A stretch of 47,121 nt of DNA from JAPUDS01 sp050258575 (GCA_050258575.1 JBLMYZ010000047.1:1-47121), one strand, 5' to 3'. Shown: positions 15,806 to 31,299, numbered from the stretch's first letter. Program-made: numbers and translations. Notes: generated from the sequence alone by a model not told the origin.

Positions 15806-17104
15806 ATGAAAGACTCAACCAAACGTCTCTTGCTTATTTTTACCCTTGTTACCACGCTCGTACCGCCGTTTTTGCTACTGCCGTTTCCGGCACTCATGAC
15901 GCCAAGCACGGTCAGTGTTTGGCTGGCTGATACGCTCGGGTATGTCGGTATCGTCCTGCTGCTTTGGATGTCAGCCCTCGGAGCAAAAAGTCTCGCTGGG
16001 CTGGTGTTTCGCGACCTCGCACCAGTGTTGCAGTTGCACAAGTGGCTCGGAACATATGCTGTTGTCCTGATCTTTGCTCATCCGCTGCTAGTTATGCTAG
16101 GCTACGGCGAAACGCTCCTCTACCCGTTTCTGCCTGCTGTAGGCACGGTGTTTGAACGCGGCGTCACTCTGGGGCGTATTGGGCTATGGGTGCTGCTGCT
16201 TACGTGGGTAAGTTCTGCGCTACTACGCGGTCGAATGGCATTTCGCCCCTGGAAATATCTACATTACCTCGCCTACCTCACCGTACCCTTTGCACTACTT
16301 CATATTCCGAACACCGGGTCGTATTTTATGTCTGAAACGCTCGTCAAAGGCTACTTTTTGACACTCGTGGTAGCGTTTGTTGTCGTTACGCTTCTCCGTC
16401 TCCGCGGTTGGTTGGGGCTCGACACGGTAGCGTACCGCGTTCACGAACAGCAACGTCTGAACGAAACAGATTTTTTGCTCGTTCTTGAACCGACTGGTGC
16501 GCAGCGACTCCAGCCTCGGCGCGGACAGTATAGTTACCTGCGACTCGGCGGTATCAGTGAAGATCACCCATTTTCGATACTTGACTACGACCAGTCAACC
16601 GGTCGCCTGACGTTTGCTTACCGGGTCTATGGCAGCTATACGCGGCTAATGTCGCAGCTCCAACCCGGGCAGCTCGTCAAAGTTGGCGGACCGTACGGCG
16701 AATTTATGGCCGATATCGACTCGCACGATCGACTACTCGTGTATATATCGGGAGGTATTGGGATCACGCCGTTTCTTGCGCCGCTGCGCCACTACGCCGG
16801 CGGACGCGAACAATGGCTGTTCGCCGCCAACCGCACACACGCGTCGGCGAGCTTGCTCCGCGAAGCTTATAGCCAGATCGGCGATCATCTTGTTGCGGTA
16901 TTTAGCCGCGAATCCACGCCGCCAGGTCCCGGTGAGCGCCGCGGCCGGATCAACACAGATATGCTGCAAGAAGCACTCAAACACCCCGCACGCTACGAAT
17001 ATTACCTCTGCGGTCCGCCCGCCATGATGCACGACGTGTCGCTAGCGGTCGAGCGTCTCGCTGTTCCGCGTTCACAGATTCATGCTGAAAAGTTCGGTTG
17101 GTAG
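15806..17104 (+). CDS. Ferric-reductase-like membrane oxidoreductase (heme b plus FAD/NAD(P)H domains)
   Basis: About 432 residues. The N-terminal half has six or so transmembrane helices of the ferric-reductase/NOX/MsrQ-like type. Two pairs of His are spaced about 13 apart, in HKWLGTYAVVLIFAH and HYLAYLTVPFALLH, the expected heme b ligands. The C-terminal half is a ferredoxin-reductase module with FAD-binding HPFSIL, GPYGEF, nucleotide-binding SGGIGITPFLAPLR and YYLCGPPAMM. It would move electrons from cytosolic NAD(P)H across the membrane. ATG 15806 is preferred over TTG 15797; TATAGT ends 8 nt upstream (leaderless). It converges on apbE with an 8-nt gap. The acceptor is probably the neighbouring flavoprotein (inference). 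Confidence 0.88.
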   Translation: MKDSTKRLLLIFTLVTTLVPPFLLLPFPALMTPSTVSVWLADTLGYVGIVLLLWMSALGAKSLAGLVFRDLAPVLQLHKWLGTYAVVLIFAHPLLVMLGYGETLLYPFLPAVGTVFERGVTLGRIGLWVLLLTWVSSALLRGRMAFRPWKYLHYLAYLTVPFALLHIPNTGSYFMSETLVKGYFLTLVVAFVVVTLLRLRGWLGLDTVAYRVHEQQRLNETDFLLVLEPTGAQRLQPRRGQYSYLRLGGISEDHPFSILDYDQSTGRLTFAYRVYGSYTRLMSQLQPGQLVKVGGPYGEFMADIDSHDRLLVYISGGIGITPFLAPLRHYAGGREQWLFAANRTHASASLLREAYSQIGDHLVAVFSRESTPPGPGERRGRINTDMLQEALKHPARYEYYLCGPPAMMHDVSLAVERLAVPRSQIHAEKFGW

Positions 17105-17112
17105 ACGACCGT

Positions 17113-17916
17113 CTACGGCAACAAAATAACCTGTGCGTGATATGCCTGCGACAGCGGCTGCTCAAGCTTTGGTCGAATGAGCAGCACTGTCGCTAACACA
17201 TCGGCAACAAGCGCCGTGTCAGCTCGGACAAAACTTGCCACCACAGGGCTGTCGCTTGGCATACCCGTCGCCGGGTCAATGATATGATGTCGTTCTGTTT
17301 GCCCCTGTTTCCACGCCCGTTTGACGACCGAACTAGCCGCCAGCGCTCCCTGACGTATGAGCGTCTGACCAACTTGTTTGTTTGCGTTATGAGGATGTTC
17401 CAGAGCTATTTTGACCGGCTGTTTCGACGAAACATACAGGTCGCCGCCACCGTTTACGATAAACTGCGCGACACCGTGACGGCGCAGCAGTCTAGCATAC
17501 TGGTCGATCAACCAACCTTTACCAAGCCCACCAAAATCAATCACCGTCCCTTTTGTGACGGTAACGCGGTGTTTGTCCCAACTAAGCTTGGGTTTCTGCG
17601 GCCCCGGCGCGTCGTGAGCAACCCGTCCATATCCGAGCCGCTCGAGATCATTGCCAACCGGCACGTCAAATACACCGTCAGTTGTCTCGTGAAATTCACG
17701 CGTTCGGTCGAGCATCTGGAGTAGTTCTGTGGGCGGCGACACCAGTACGCCCTGCCGTGCGAGTGTTGCCACGAGCGAATCGTCGCGAAAACGGCTATAA
17801 CGCAGGTCAAACTCGGCGGTGTAGTGCTCGATCTCGTCACGACAGGCATGACCAATACGCTGGCCGTCTAGTGGTTCGATCCACCAGTGCGTTCCTATAG
17901 CGTCAAACTCGTACAT
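17113..17916 (-). CDS. apbE: FAD:protein FMN transferase
   Basis: A 267-residue ApbE-family enzyme that attaches FMN from FAD to Thr/Ser of extracytosolic proteins. Visible motifs are RYSRFRDDSLV, GVFDVPVGNDLERLGYG, IDFGGLGKGWLIDQYARLL, IVNGGGDLYVS, HHIIDPATGMPS and the C-terminal metal-binding TALVADVLATV. No lipobox signal sequence is seen, unlike many ApbE proteins. It lies 3 nt after the FMN-binding protein gene, in the same direction, which matches enzyme with substrate. Confidence 0.94.
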   Translation of the reverse strand: MYEFDAIGTHWWIEPLDGQRIGHACRDEIEHYTAEFDLRYSRFRDDSLVATLARQGVLVSPPTELLQMLDRTREFHETTDGVFDVPVGNDLERLGYGRVAHDAPGPQKPKLSWDKHRVTVTKGTVIDFGGLGKGWLIDQYARLLRRHGVAQFIVNGGGDLYVSSKQPVKIALEHPHNANKQVGQTLIRQGALAASSVVKRAWKQGQTERHHIIDPATGMPSDSPVVASFVRADTALVADVLATVLLIRPKLEQPLSQAYHAQVILLP

Positions 17917-17919
17917 AGT

Positions 17920-18411
17920 CTAGGCCGTGGCTTGCGACGCGACATCAGTGAGCGTTTCGCTAAACGCTTCAGTTGTTAGGCTCGCTCCGCCAATACGGCT
18001 CGGTGACACCGTGATCGATTCTCCCACGACCGCGCTGTTCAGCCCGCTCTCGAAGCTGTCAATATACTGCTGCGACTCGTGATCGATAGAGCTATTCGAA
18101 GTTGAAACAGCGGTGATCTTGCCACCGGCAATAGTCACGGTCGTCGTAATACTATTTGAACCGTGTGGTACGCTGTACGATGTCGTTGCGGTGTACGTAC
18201 CGTCCTTGTAGCTCGCAGTTGTGGCAGTTGTCTGGTCGGTTGTTTCAGTGGTTGTTGGTGTTGTAGTCACGGCTTCGCTCGACGTAGGCGATGAGCTCGC
18301 CGGTGCGGTAGTAGTGTCTTGTTCGAGGAACAAAAACGCGCCTGTCGCGCCAGCTGCTGCCAAAATCGCGACCGTGCCAACAACAACAAATAGTTTATTG
18401 CGCGTATCCAC
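17920..18411 (-). CDS. Membrane-anchored FMN-binding (FMN_bind) domain protein
   Basis: A 163-residue protein with one N-terminal transmembrane anchor (about 5-25), a Thr/Ser-rich extracytosolic linker and a C-terminal FMN_bind domain (YKDGTYTATTSY..., VTIAGGKITAVSTSNSS). The flavinylation motif appears as SRIGGASLTTEA, where Ser, rather than the usual Thr, follows GA. The GTG start at 18411 is chosen over the longer frame because GGAGA precedes it and it overlaps the upstream TAG (TAGTG). It is the likely ApbE substrate and extracytosolic electron carrier. Confidence 0.88.
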   Translation of the reverse strand: MDTRNKLFVVVGTVAILAAAGATGAFLFLEQDTTTAPASSSPTSSEAVTTTPTTTETTDQTTATTASYKDGTYTATTSYSVPHGSNSITTTVTIAGGKITAVSTSNSSIDHESQQYIDSFESGLNSAVVGESITVSPSRIGGASLTTEAFSETLTDVASQATA

Positions 18412-18725
18412 TAGTTTGTCTCCGTTTGCGGGGTTGTTGTGTCTGTGGTGCTCTGCGACTGGCTGCCCCGGTCTTTGATTGAACGTTGAAACATTGGTCC
18501 GTTGTCGCTCCACGCCCTGGTTGTGTCAGTATGTGCCTTCCCGACAAGATAGCCCATACCAAACCCGGCAAAAAACATCACCACAATAGCAACGATTGCT
18601 ACTATGAGCACGCTTTGGTTTTGTTTGACCGTCGTCGTCACGGATGCGGCGGGCGGGCTGGCCGGTGTCTGCGGCATTGCCACCGCTGTTTCCTTGGGTC
18701 CTTCGACTGCTTTCTTTGGCGTCAT
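18411..18725 (-). CDS. Small single-pass membrane protein
   Basis: A 104-residue protein with a Pro/Ala-rich N-terminus, one transmembrane helix (about 38-60, VLIVAIVAIVVMFFAGFGMG) and a polar Thr/Gln-rich C-terminus. The family is not recognised. The start MTPKKAVEG at 18725 is preferred over 18743 because AAGGAG lies 5 nt before it. Its stop overlaps the GTG of the FMN-binding protein, so the two are translationally coupled. It may be an accessory or assembly subunit of the redox group (inference). Confidence 0.75.
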   Translation of the reverse strand: MTPKKAVEGPKETAVAMPQTPASPPAASVTTTVKQNQSVLIVAIVAIVVMFFAGFGMGYLVGKAHTDTTRAWSDNGPMFQRSIKDRGSQSQSTTDTTTPQTETN

Positions 18726-18782
18726 ATATACTCCTTTTTTCATTATCGCAGCATACTATACAACGCTTTTCTGAAAAATGCC

Positions 18783-19850
18783 TTAAACCGTCGCGCGCTG
18801 CTCAGTCGCTGCGATATGGTCGGCTTTGGCGGCTTGGATTTGCCGGACAAACACCACGAGCCAGACAATAAATAACACGGCACTAATAAGTTCGAACATC
18901 GTAAACGAGATTCGTCCTTCAAACTGCCACATATAGTAGCTAAAAACCGCCAGCGCGGGCGCTAAAAAGGAAAAAATCGTGAAAATCCGCGTCACAGACG
19001 GCAGTAAAAACGGCGTGACTGACGCCAGCGCCAAGAATCCGACTGATGAGCCGTAACCAAATATCTGGTGAACCTGGTACGAAACATCAAACGGCACCAG
19101 CCCCACCCCGATCATCGCCCCGCCGATCACGACCAACAGACCGCGAATCACCGAAAACCGATACGGCCGCTCAATAACTCGCCCAGCCGTAATGTATTTG
19201 AGATCTTGCGTGAGGTAGTCGGCTAGCCCGACAATAAACACCCCGCTGAGGATCATCGTCAAATTGAACGCGTAGGCCGACGACGTCCCGCCGCTGCCGA
19301 GCGCGCTAAAATGAACCGACCACCAACCGTTGTCGCCAGCGGTGATCATACTCGCAAGCACGCCAGAGACAATAAACACCACAAGCGAACGCGCGAGCCG
19401 ATATGCGGTCAGGCTCGCTGCCGCCATATAGACCACGTAGTAGGTGGTAGCAGCGGCCGCAACGCCGATAACCACGATTGACACGCGGTCAAAAAAGATA
19501 TCGCCAATATAGTGCCCGACGAGGCTACCGAGCGCCGCAAACAACATAAACGCGATCGAGGCGTATACTACCGAAAACACACCGACCAGCACCCCGCGGC
19601 GCAGGCGAGCCAACTGCCGCCCCTCGATAACGATCTTTTGCGCCGAATCGCTGTAGCCGACAACAAACGCCGTCAACGCCACCGCGGCCGACACTAGTCC
19701 GCACAATACGCCCAGTTCGGCAACATCGGTCGTCAGTAGGTTTGTGTACAGCGACAGCGCCGGTAAAAACGCCGTAAAAACAACCGCAGCGAAAAAAGCC
19801 CCGACTAGTCCAAACGCCTCAATATCCTGCTGATACACGCGCCGTTTCAT
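18783..19850 (-). CDS. Polytopic membrane protein, DUF998-like
   Basis: About 355 residues with roughly ten hydrophobic helices. The stretch SALGSGGTSSAYAFNLTMIL resembles the conserved part of DUF998-type membrane proteins, whose function is unknown. The ATG at 19850 (MKRRVYQQDIEAFG) is preferred over the in-frame start at 19877 because TATACT (complement of 19857-19862) lies 6 nt before it, predicting a leaderless mRNA; the longer start lies upstream of that box and in the fusA terminator region. It may belong to the redox group downstream or be independent. Confidence 0.7.
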   Translation of the reverse strand: MKRRVYQQDIEAFGLVGAFFAAVVFTAFLPALSLYTNLLTTDVAELGVLCGLVSAAVALTAFVVGYSDSAQKIVIEGRQLARLRRGVLVGVFSVVYASIAFMLFAALGSLVGHYIGDIFFDRVSIVVIGVAAAATTYYVVYMAAASLTAYRLARSLVVFIVSGVLASMITAGDNGWWSVHFSALGSGGTSSAYAFNLTMILSGVFIVGLADYLTQDLKYITAGRVIERPYRFSVIRGLLVVIGGAMIGVGLVPFDVSYQVHQIFGYGSSVGFLALASVTPFLLPSVTRIFTIFSFLAPALAVFSYYMWQFEGRISFTMFELISAVLFIVWLVVFVRQIQAAKADHIAATEQRATV

Positions 19851-19856
19851 GTCAAA

Positions 19857-19862
19857 AGTATA
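19857..19862 (-). promoter_or_regulatory. -10 box of the DUF998-like gene
   Basis: TATACT on the minus strand, 6 nt before ATG 19850. No convincing -35 box is seen. Confidence 0.45.
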
Positions 19863-19875
19863 CGACCTTTCTGTC

Positions 19876-19910
19876 AAAAAATCACCCCAGGGTATTTCGG
19901 GGTGATTTTT
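19876..19910. terminator. Terminator of fusA
   Basis: Stem ATCACCCC/GGGGTGAT (19881-19888 and 19899-19906), flanked by A-runs and T-runs on both sides. On the minus strand TTTTTTG follows. Confidence 0.9.
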
Positions 19911-19922
19911 GGTGCCGGGCGG

Positions 19923-22016
19923 CTATTTTGAACGTTTTTCGATAATCTCAGCCGCCACGTTCGGTGGTACTTCCACGTAGTCAGCAAGTTCCATAGTGCT
20001 GGCTGCGCGGCCCTGACTCATGCTGCGAATATCTGACGTATAGCCAAACATGTTCGCAAGCGGCACGAAAGCTTTGACAAGCTTGGCGCCGCCCATGAGA
20101 TCTTCCATCGCTTCGATCCGTCCGCGGCGCGAGTTTAGGTCGCCGATGATATCGCCCATAAACTCCTCTGGCGTCGTAACCTCTACCAGCATGACTGGCT
20201 CGAGAATAACCGGCCGCGCCTCTGGAATACCAGCTTTGGCCGCCAAAACACCAGCCAGTTTAAACGCCAGTTCGCTCGAGTCGACGTCGTGGTACGAGCC
20301 GTCATGTAGCGTGGCTTTGACACCGATAACCGGGTAGCCCGCCAAAATACCGCTCGACAAGGTTTCTTCGATACCAGCTTTGACCGCCGGGCGGTACTCT
20401 TGCGGCACGACACCGCCTTTGATCTCGTCAACAAACTCAAACCCTTCGCCGCTCTCGGTCGGCTCAAACTTCACCCACACATCGCCGTACTGGCCGCGAC
20501 CACCAGACTGTTTGGCATGTTTGCCCTGAACGTCCGATGTCCCGCGGATCGTTTCACGAAACGCCACTTGCGGTTCGCCGACGTTTGCCTCTACTTTGTA
20601 CTCGCGCTTCATGCGATCGATCAAGATGTCGAGGTGTAGCTCGCCCATGCCGGACATGATCGTCTGACCGGTTTCTTCGTCAGTGTGAATCCTAAACGTC
20701 GGGTCTTCTTCTGCCAAACGTTGCAGCGCGATACCCATTTTTTCCTGGTCGGCTTTACTCTTTGGCTCAACTGCGATCGACACCGGCGGTTCCGGGAACG
20801 AAATACTCTCTAGCGCAATCGGATGCGCTACGTCGCACAGGGTTGCGCCAGTCGTGATATCTTTCAGCCCAACAACAGCCGCAATATCACCAGCCGTGAT
20901 TTTGTCGATATCTTCACGCTTGTCGGCGTGCATACGCACGATACGTCCGACGCGCTCTTTTTCGCCAGTCATCGTGTTCAGAACGTAGCTACCGGCGTTC
21001 AGCGTCCCCGAGTACACGCGGATAAAAATCAGCTTCCCGACAAACGGATCACTCGCAATTTTAAACGCCAACGCACTCATTGGCTCGGCGTCTTCCGGTT
21101 TTCGGCCAATCTCGTCGCCAGTTTTTGGATTTTTGCCCCAGACTTCCCCGACGTCGATCGGGCTCGGCAGGTAGTCAACCATGATGTCGAGCAGTTTTTC
21201 GACGATCACGCCGCGACCATCGCCACCCGTCACCAGGAAAAAGTCTCCAGCAAGCACTCGCTTGCGCAGTGCGCTCTTGAGCTCGTCCTCGGAAATACTC
21301 TCCTCGCCCTCCTCGAGGAACCGCATCATCAGGTCGTCATCGGCCTCAACAGCGTTTTCAACTAGCAGACTGCGCGCATTTTTGGCTTTTTCCAGCATAT
21401 CAGCCGGAATCTCGCCTTGCACCAGCTCGTGGTCAGCGTAGTCAGTGTACGTGTAGGCCTTCATGTCGATCAGATCGATCACGCCATTGATCGTCTTTTC
21501 AAACCCGATCGGAATATGCACCGGAAAGGCATTTTTACTGAGGCGGTTATGGATACTTTCGAGCGATTTCCAAAAATCACCGCCAGTTTGGTTGATCTTG
21601 TTGATAAAACAGATACGCGGCACGCCGTATTTGTTCGCCTGGCGCCAGACCGTTTCAGACTGCGCCTCGACGCCCATTTTGCCGTCGAACACCGTCACTG
21701 CGCCGTCAAGCACGCGAAGTGAACGCTCTACCTCGGCTGTAAAATCGATATGACCCGGCGTGTCGATGATATTGATCTTGTGATCTTTCCAAAAACATGT
21801 CACCGCTGCGCTAGTGATAGTAATCCCGCGCTCTTTTTCCTGCGCCATCCAGTCGGTCGTGGCGCCGTCGCCGTCACCTTTGACTTCGCCGATTTTGTGC
21901 GTCAAACCCGTTCGGTACAAAATACCTTCGGTCGTTGTTGTCTTTCCCGCGTCAATATGCGCGATAATCCCGATATTTCGGAACTTGTTTAGGTCTGTAA
22001 TTTTTGGCGTTGCCAT
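19923..22016 (-). CDS. fusA: Elongation factor G
   Basis: A 697-residue translocation GTPase of normal length. It has the P-loop AHIDAGKTTTTEG, RGITITSAA, DTPGHIDFTAEV, INKINQ (canonical NKMD altered to NKIN), the domain II GTLNAGSYV, and domain IV/V motifs such as GMGELHLDILIDR and EPVMLVEVTTPEEFMGD. Although next to rpsG in the classical str order, it has its own promoter and lies beyond the rpsG terminator, so it is separately transcribed. Confidence 0.99.
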   Translation of the reverse strand: MATPKITDLNKFRNIGIIAHIDAGKTTTTEGILYRTGLTHKIGEVKGDGDGATTDWMAQEKERGITITSAAVTCFWKDHKINIIDTPGHIDFTAEVERSLRVLDGAVTVFDGKMGVEAQSETVWRQANKYGVPRICFINKINQTGGDFWKSLESIHNRLSKNAFPVHIPIGFEKTINGVIDLIDMKAYTYTDYADHELVQGEIPADMLEKAKNARSLLVENAVEADDDLMMRFLEEGEESISEDELKSALRKRVLAGDFFLVTGGDGRGVIVEKLLDIMVDYLPSPIDVGEVWGKNPKTGDEIGRKPEDAEPMSALAFKIASDPFVGKLIFIRVYSGTLNAGSYVLNTMTGEKERVGRIVRMHADKREDIDKITAGDIAAVVGLKDITTGATLCDVAHPIALESISFPEPPVSIAVEPKSKADQEKMGIALQRLAEEDPTFRIHTDEETGQTIMSGMGELHLDILIDRMKREYKVEANVGEPQVAFRETIRGTSDVQGKHAKQSGGRGQYGDVWVKFEPTESGEGFEFVDEIKGGVVPQEYRPAVKAGIEETLSSGILAGYPVIGVKATLHDGSYHDVDSSELAFKLAGVLAAKAGIPEARPVILEPVMLVEVTTPEEFMGDIIGDLNSRRGRIEAMEDLMGGAKLVKAFVPLANMFGYTSDIRSMSQGRAASTMELADYVEVPPNVAAEIIEKRSK

Positions 22017-22075
22017 ACGTTCGCTCTGCTTCCTCGTTTAACGTTATATGTCGCCCTGAGGCGCTATTGGTAACT

Positions 22076-22104
22076 ATTATAACAGATACGAACTCGTCTG
22101 CAAA
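22076..22104 (-). promoter_or_regulatory. Promoter of fusA
   Basis: TTTGCA (complement of 22099-22104), a 17-bp spacer and TATAAT (complement of 22076-22081), giving a leader of about 55 nt. Confidence 0.7.
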
Positions 22105-22211
22105 CTTATTCGCCTAAAAGATCGTCCTCGCTGACGTAGGTTCTTCCATCTTTCATTCATGCTCGTCACTTCGTTTCATCACTCTTAGTTATACGCCAAC
22201 CTTAAAAGACC

Positions 22212-22243
22212 AAAAAACCGCCGTGTTGTGCGGCGGCTTTTTT
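22212..22243. terminator. Terminator of rpsL-rpsG
   Basis: Stem CCGCCG/CGGCGG flanked by six-base A-runs and T-runs, just after the rpsG stop (minus strand TTTTTTGG). Confidence 0.92.
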
Positions 22244-22255
22244 CGAGCTATCACC

Positions 22256-22735
22256 CTAGCCCCGTGCAAAGTGCGCAAAAGCGCGGTTGGCCTCGGCCAT
22301 GCGGTGGGTGTCTTCTTTCTTCTTGAAAGCGTTGCCAGCTTCGTTGTAGGCGTCGACAATCTCGGCTGCAAGCCGCTCGTTGTACGGCATGCCGTTGCGG
22401 CCGCGAGCACCTTCGACGAGCCACATGAACGCATAGTGGTGCGCTCGGTGTCCCTGAACTGGGAACGGAATCTGGTAGTTTGCGCCGCCGACGCGCCGGC
22501 TTTTGACTTCAAAGTTTGGAGTGATGTTTTTGAGCGCTTTTTCAAACACTTCGAGAGGTTCTTCGCTCTTTAGTTTTTTAGCAGCAATCTCAAGCGCGCT
22601 GTACACGGCCCGTTCTGCAACCAGTTTCTTGCCGTCCAGCATGCTTTTGTTGATCAGGCGCTGGACGAGCGTTGACTGATATTTGCGGTCTGGTTGTAGC
22701 TGACGCTGTAGTTTCTTGGTGACTTTACGAGGCAT
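22256..22735 (-). CDS. rpsG: 30S ribosomal protein uS7
   Basis: A 159-residue rRNA-binding protein that nucleates assembly of the 30S head. It starts MPRKVTKKLQRQLQPDRKYQ at 22735; the longer frame to 22909 lies in rpsL and is rejected. Motifs are LVQRLINKSMLDGKK, KSRRVGGANYQIPFPV, and a C-terminal KKEDTHRMAEANRAFAHF. It begins 1 nt after the rpsL stop, so it is co-translated. Confidence 0.98.
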   Translation of the reverse strand: MPRKVTKKLQRQLQPDRKYQSTLVQRLINKSMLDGKKLVAERAVYSALEIAAKKLKSEEPLEVFEKALKNITPNFEVKSRRVGGANYQIPFPVQGHRAHHYAFMWLVEGARGRNGMPYNERLAAEIVDAYNEAGNAFKKKEDTHRMAEANRAFAHFARG

Positions 22736-22736
22736 A

Positions 22737-23150
22737 TTACTTGTCTCCCTTCTTCGAACCGTACTTGCTGCGGCCCTGTTTGCGGTTGTTGACACCCTGA
22801 AGGTCGAGCGCACCGCGGACAATATGGTAGCGCACACCAGGCAAGTCCGGCACGCGACCACCGCGAACCAGTACCACAGCGTGCTCCTGGAGGTTGTGTC
22901 CTTCGCCACCGATGTATGCCCAGACTTCCTGACCGTTTGTCAGACGCACGCGAGCAACTTTACGAAGGGCGGAGTTTGGTTTCTTCGGTGTCTTGGTCGT
23001 TACTTTTATACACACACCTCGCTTGAGTGGCGCGTTCAGCTCATAGTAACGTGTTTTGAGCGCGTTGTGAATAGTTCCAAGCGCCGGCGATTTCGACTTT
23101 TTCGCTGTCGTTTTACGCGGTTTGCGAACCAGTTGGTTGATTGTTGGCAT
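22737..23150 (-). CDS. rpsL: 30S ribosomal protein uS12
   Basis: A 137-residue decoding-centre protein. It starts MPTINQLVRKPRKTTAKK and holds TKTPKKPNSALRKVARVRL with the conserved Lys equivalent to E. coli K43. The second decoding loop reads RGGRVPDLPGVRYH, with Pro101 where E. coli has K88. Both positions are classical sites of streptomycin-resistance changes. The start follows AAGGAGAGACG. It is the first gene of a two-gene rpsL-rpsG transcript. Confidence 0.98.
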   Translation of the reverse strand: MPTINQLVRKPRKTTAKKSKSPALGTIHNALKTRYYELNAPLKRGVCIKVTTKTPKKPNSALRKVARVRLTNGQEVWAYIGGEGHNLQEHAVVLVRGGRVPDLPGVRYHIVRGALDLQGVNNRKQGRSKYGSKKGDK

Positions 23151-23311
23151 CGTCTCTCCTTACGTTAAAAATTATGCCGATATCATAGCCGAGGCATCAG
23201 ATATCAGTCTTTTGTTTCACGAACGAGGCAGCAACCCTGTTCGCAGTTCTTTCAAACGTTCAAAAGGTGTACACGTTCTCTTGAAGGTCTAAAAGTGAAA
23301 CTCTGAGAGGT

Positions 23312-23340
23312 AGTATAACAAAAACTAACCATCTTGTCTA
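23312..23340 (-). promoter_or_regulatory. Promoter of rpsL-rpsG
   Basis: TAGACA (complement of 23335-23340), a 17-bp spacer and TATACT (complement of 23312-23317). It gives a leader of about 155 nt containing complementary GTTTCAC and GTGAAAC segments, possibly a long-range stem. Confidence 0.8.
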
Positions 23341-23356
23341 GCTACACCTCTGACCT

Positions 23357-23388
23357 ACAGAGACCGCCCGGGTAGGCGGTTTCTGTGA
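23357..23388. terminator. Hairpin between the small ORF and rpsL, possible terminator
   Basis: Stem ACCGCC/GGCGGT extended by CAGA/TCTG-type pairs, lying after the 78-aa ORF stop. The T-run is weak on either strand, so terminator function is uncertain. Confidence 0.4.
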
Positions 23389-23402
23389 AGACAGTGCCTC
23401 GC

Positions 23403-23639
23403 CTAGTGCTCAAAATTCGGGAGAACAATTACTCCTGAGACACCAGTCTTTGCTAAGCCGTCACGTGCACTCGGCGTCGATTCGAAAAAGTCTGTAGGAG
23501 GATGTTCTTTCGAATCTTGCAACATCTCAGGAAGAACCGAATCATCCGAATCAAGGTTATATCTATCTGCTCCTACAATAGGGGGAAGGTTAACCGAATT
23601 GCAGTCAAAATCTAAATTGTTGGGTCGTCTTATATCCAT
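23403..23639 (-). CDS. Small hypothetical protein
   Basis: A possible 78-residue acidic protein beginning MDIRRPNNLDFDCNSVNL. I do not recognise it. The in-frame start at 23681 would translate the rpoC terminator and is rejected. AAGGG lies only 1 nt before the chosen ATG, poor for ribosome binding. It sits downstream of the rpoC terminator, in the same direction. It may be a genuine small gene or chance. Confidence 0.4.
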   Translation of the reverse strand: MDIRRPNNLDFDCNSVNLPPIVGADRYNLDSDDSVLPEMLQDSKEHPPTDFFESTPSARDGLAKTGVSGVIVLPNFEH

Positions 23640-23672
23640 ACCCTTATAGTAGCACACTTTGTTTAAAAAGTC

Positions 23673-23698
23673 AAAGACCACTCCAGAAAGTGGTCTTT
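23673..23698. terminator. Terminator of rpoB-rpoC
   Basis: A perfect ten-pair stem AAAGACCACT/AGTGGTCTTT with a 6-nt loop, 19 nt after the rpoC stop. On the minus strand GACTTTTT follows. Confidence 0.88.
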
Positions 23699-23717
23699 GC
23701 TTCTCCGTAGCGGCTGA

Positions 23718-27533
<3,816 letters not shown>

Positions 27534-27536
27534 ACC

Positions 27537-30908
<3,372 letters not shown>

Positions 30909-31036
30909 AAAGCCTCCTTTTGCCCGCTCCTCTCCTATTCGCGATGTAGGACAGAAACCGGCGGGTTGTTAGTGATATCGTCTGGCGCCGAAGTTCACTA
31001 GTTTGTCGGGAAAGGACTCTCGCTAGTCCAAACACG

Positions 31037-31058
31037 CAAAAACGCCTCGCCATGGCGT
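31037..31058 (-). terminator. Terminator-like hairpin in the rpoB leader
   Basis: Minus-strand ACGCC-ATGGCGA-GGCGT followed by TTTTT. The stem is only five pairs. It lies between the rpoB promoter and gene, so it could attenuate transcription. Confidence 0.35.
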
Positions 31059-31100
31059 GCGTGTAGAGTAACCCGATACTATACAATCTTCATTGCTCTC

Positions 31101-31130
31101 AGTGTACGACTTTTACCTCAAACTTGTCAA
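31101..31130 (-). promoter_or_regulatory. Promoter of rpoB-rpoC
   Basis: TTGACA (complement of 31125-31130), an 18-bp spacer and TACACT (complement of 31101-31106). Confidence 0.65.
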
Positions 31131-31299
31131 GGCTTTTCGGGGAGTTTTCCACAGGAATGTTAGTAAGTTAGTAAGTTGGTAAGTAAGCACCAGTAGCTTT
31201 CTTCAATCTTTCTCTATTCTCTGTGATTTTCTCAGCTCTCAGATCTCAGGTCTTTCACTCTCCCGTTCTTTCGATCTCTCGATCTTTCGCTCTCCCACT

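Larger units (their letters stand above)
30909..31299 (-). other. Intergenic region: rpoB leader and clpP trailer
   Basis: No ORF is seen. The right part (31159-31306) holds an 8-bp direct repeat (three copies of GTTAGTAA-like units, 31159-31182) and a pyrimidine-rich stretch with repeated GATCTCTC/TCGATCTTTC words up to the clpP stop. The left part is the predicted 185-nt rpoB leader with a small terminator-like hairpin at 31037-31058. Confidence 0.6.

Noticed and set aside
19851..19877. Longer N-terminus (MTERSYTFD) for the DUF998-like protein
   Set aside because: It would place the start upstream of the TATACT box and into the fusA terminator; ATG 19850 fits the local promoter pattern.
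23640..23681. Upstream start (MVFDFLNKV) for the small ORF
   Set aside because: Those codons are the rpoC terminator hairpin and its T-run.
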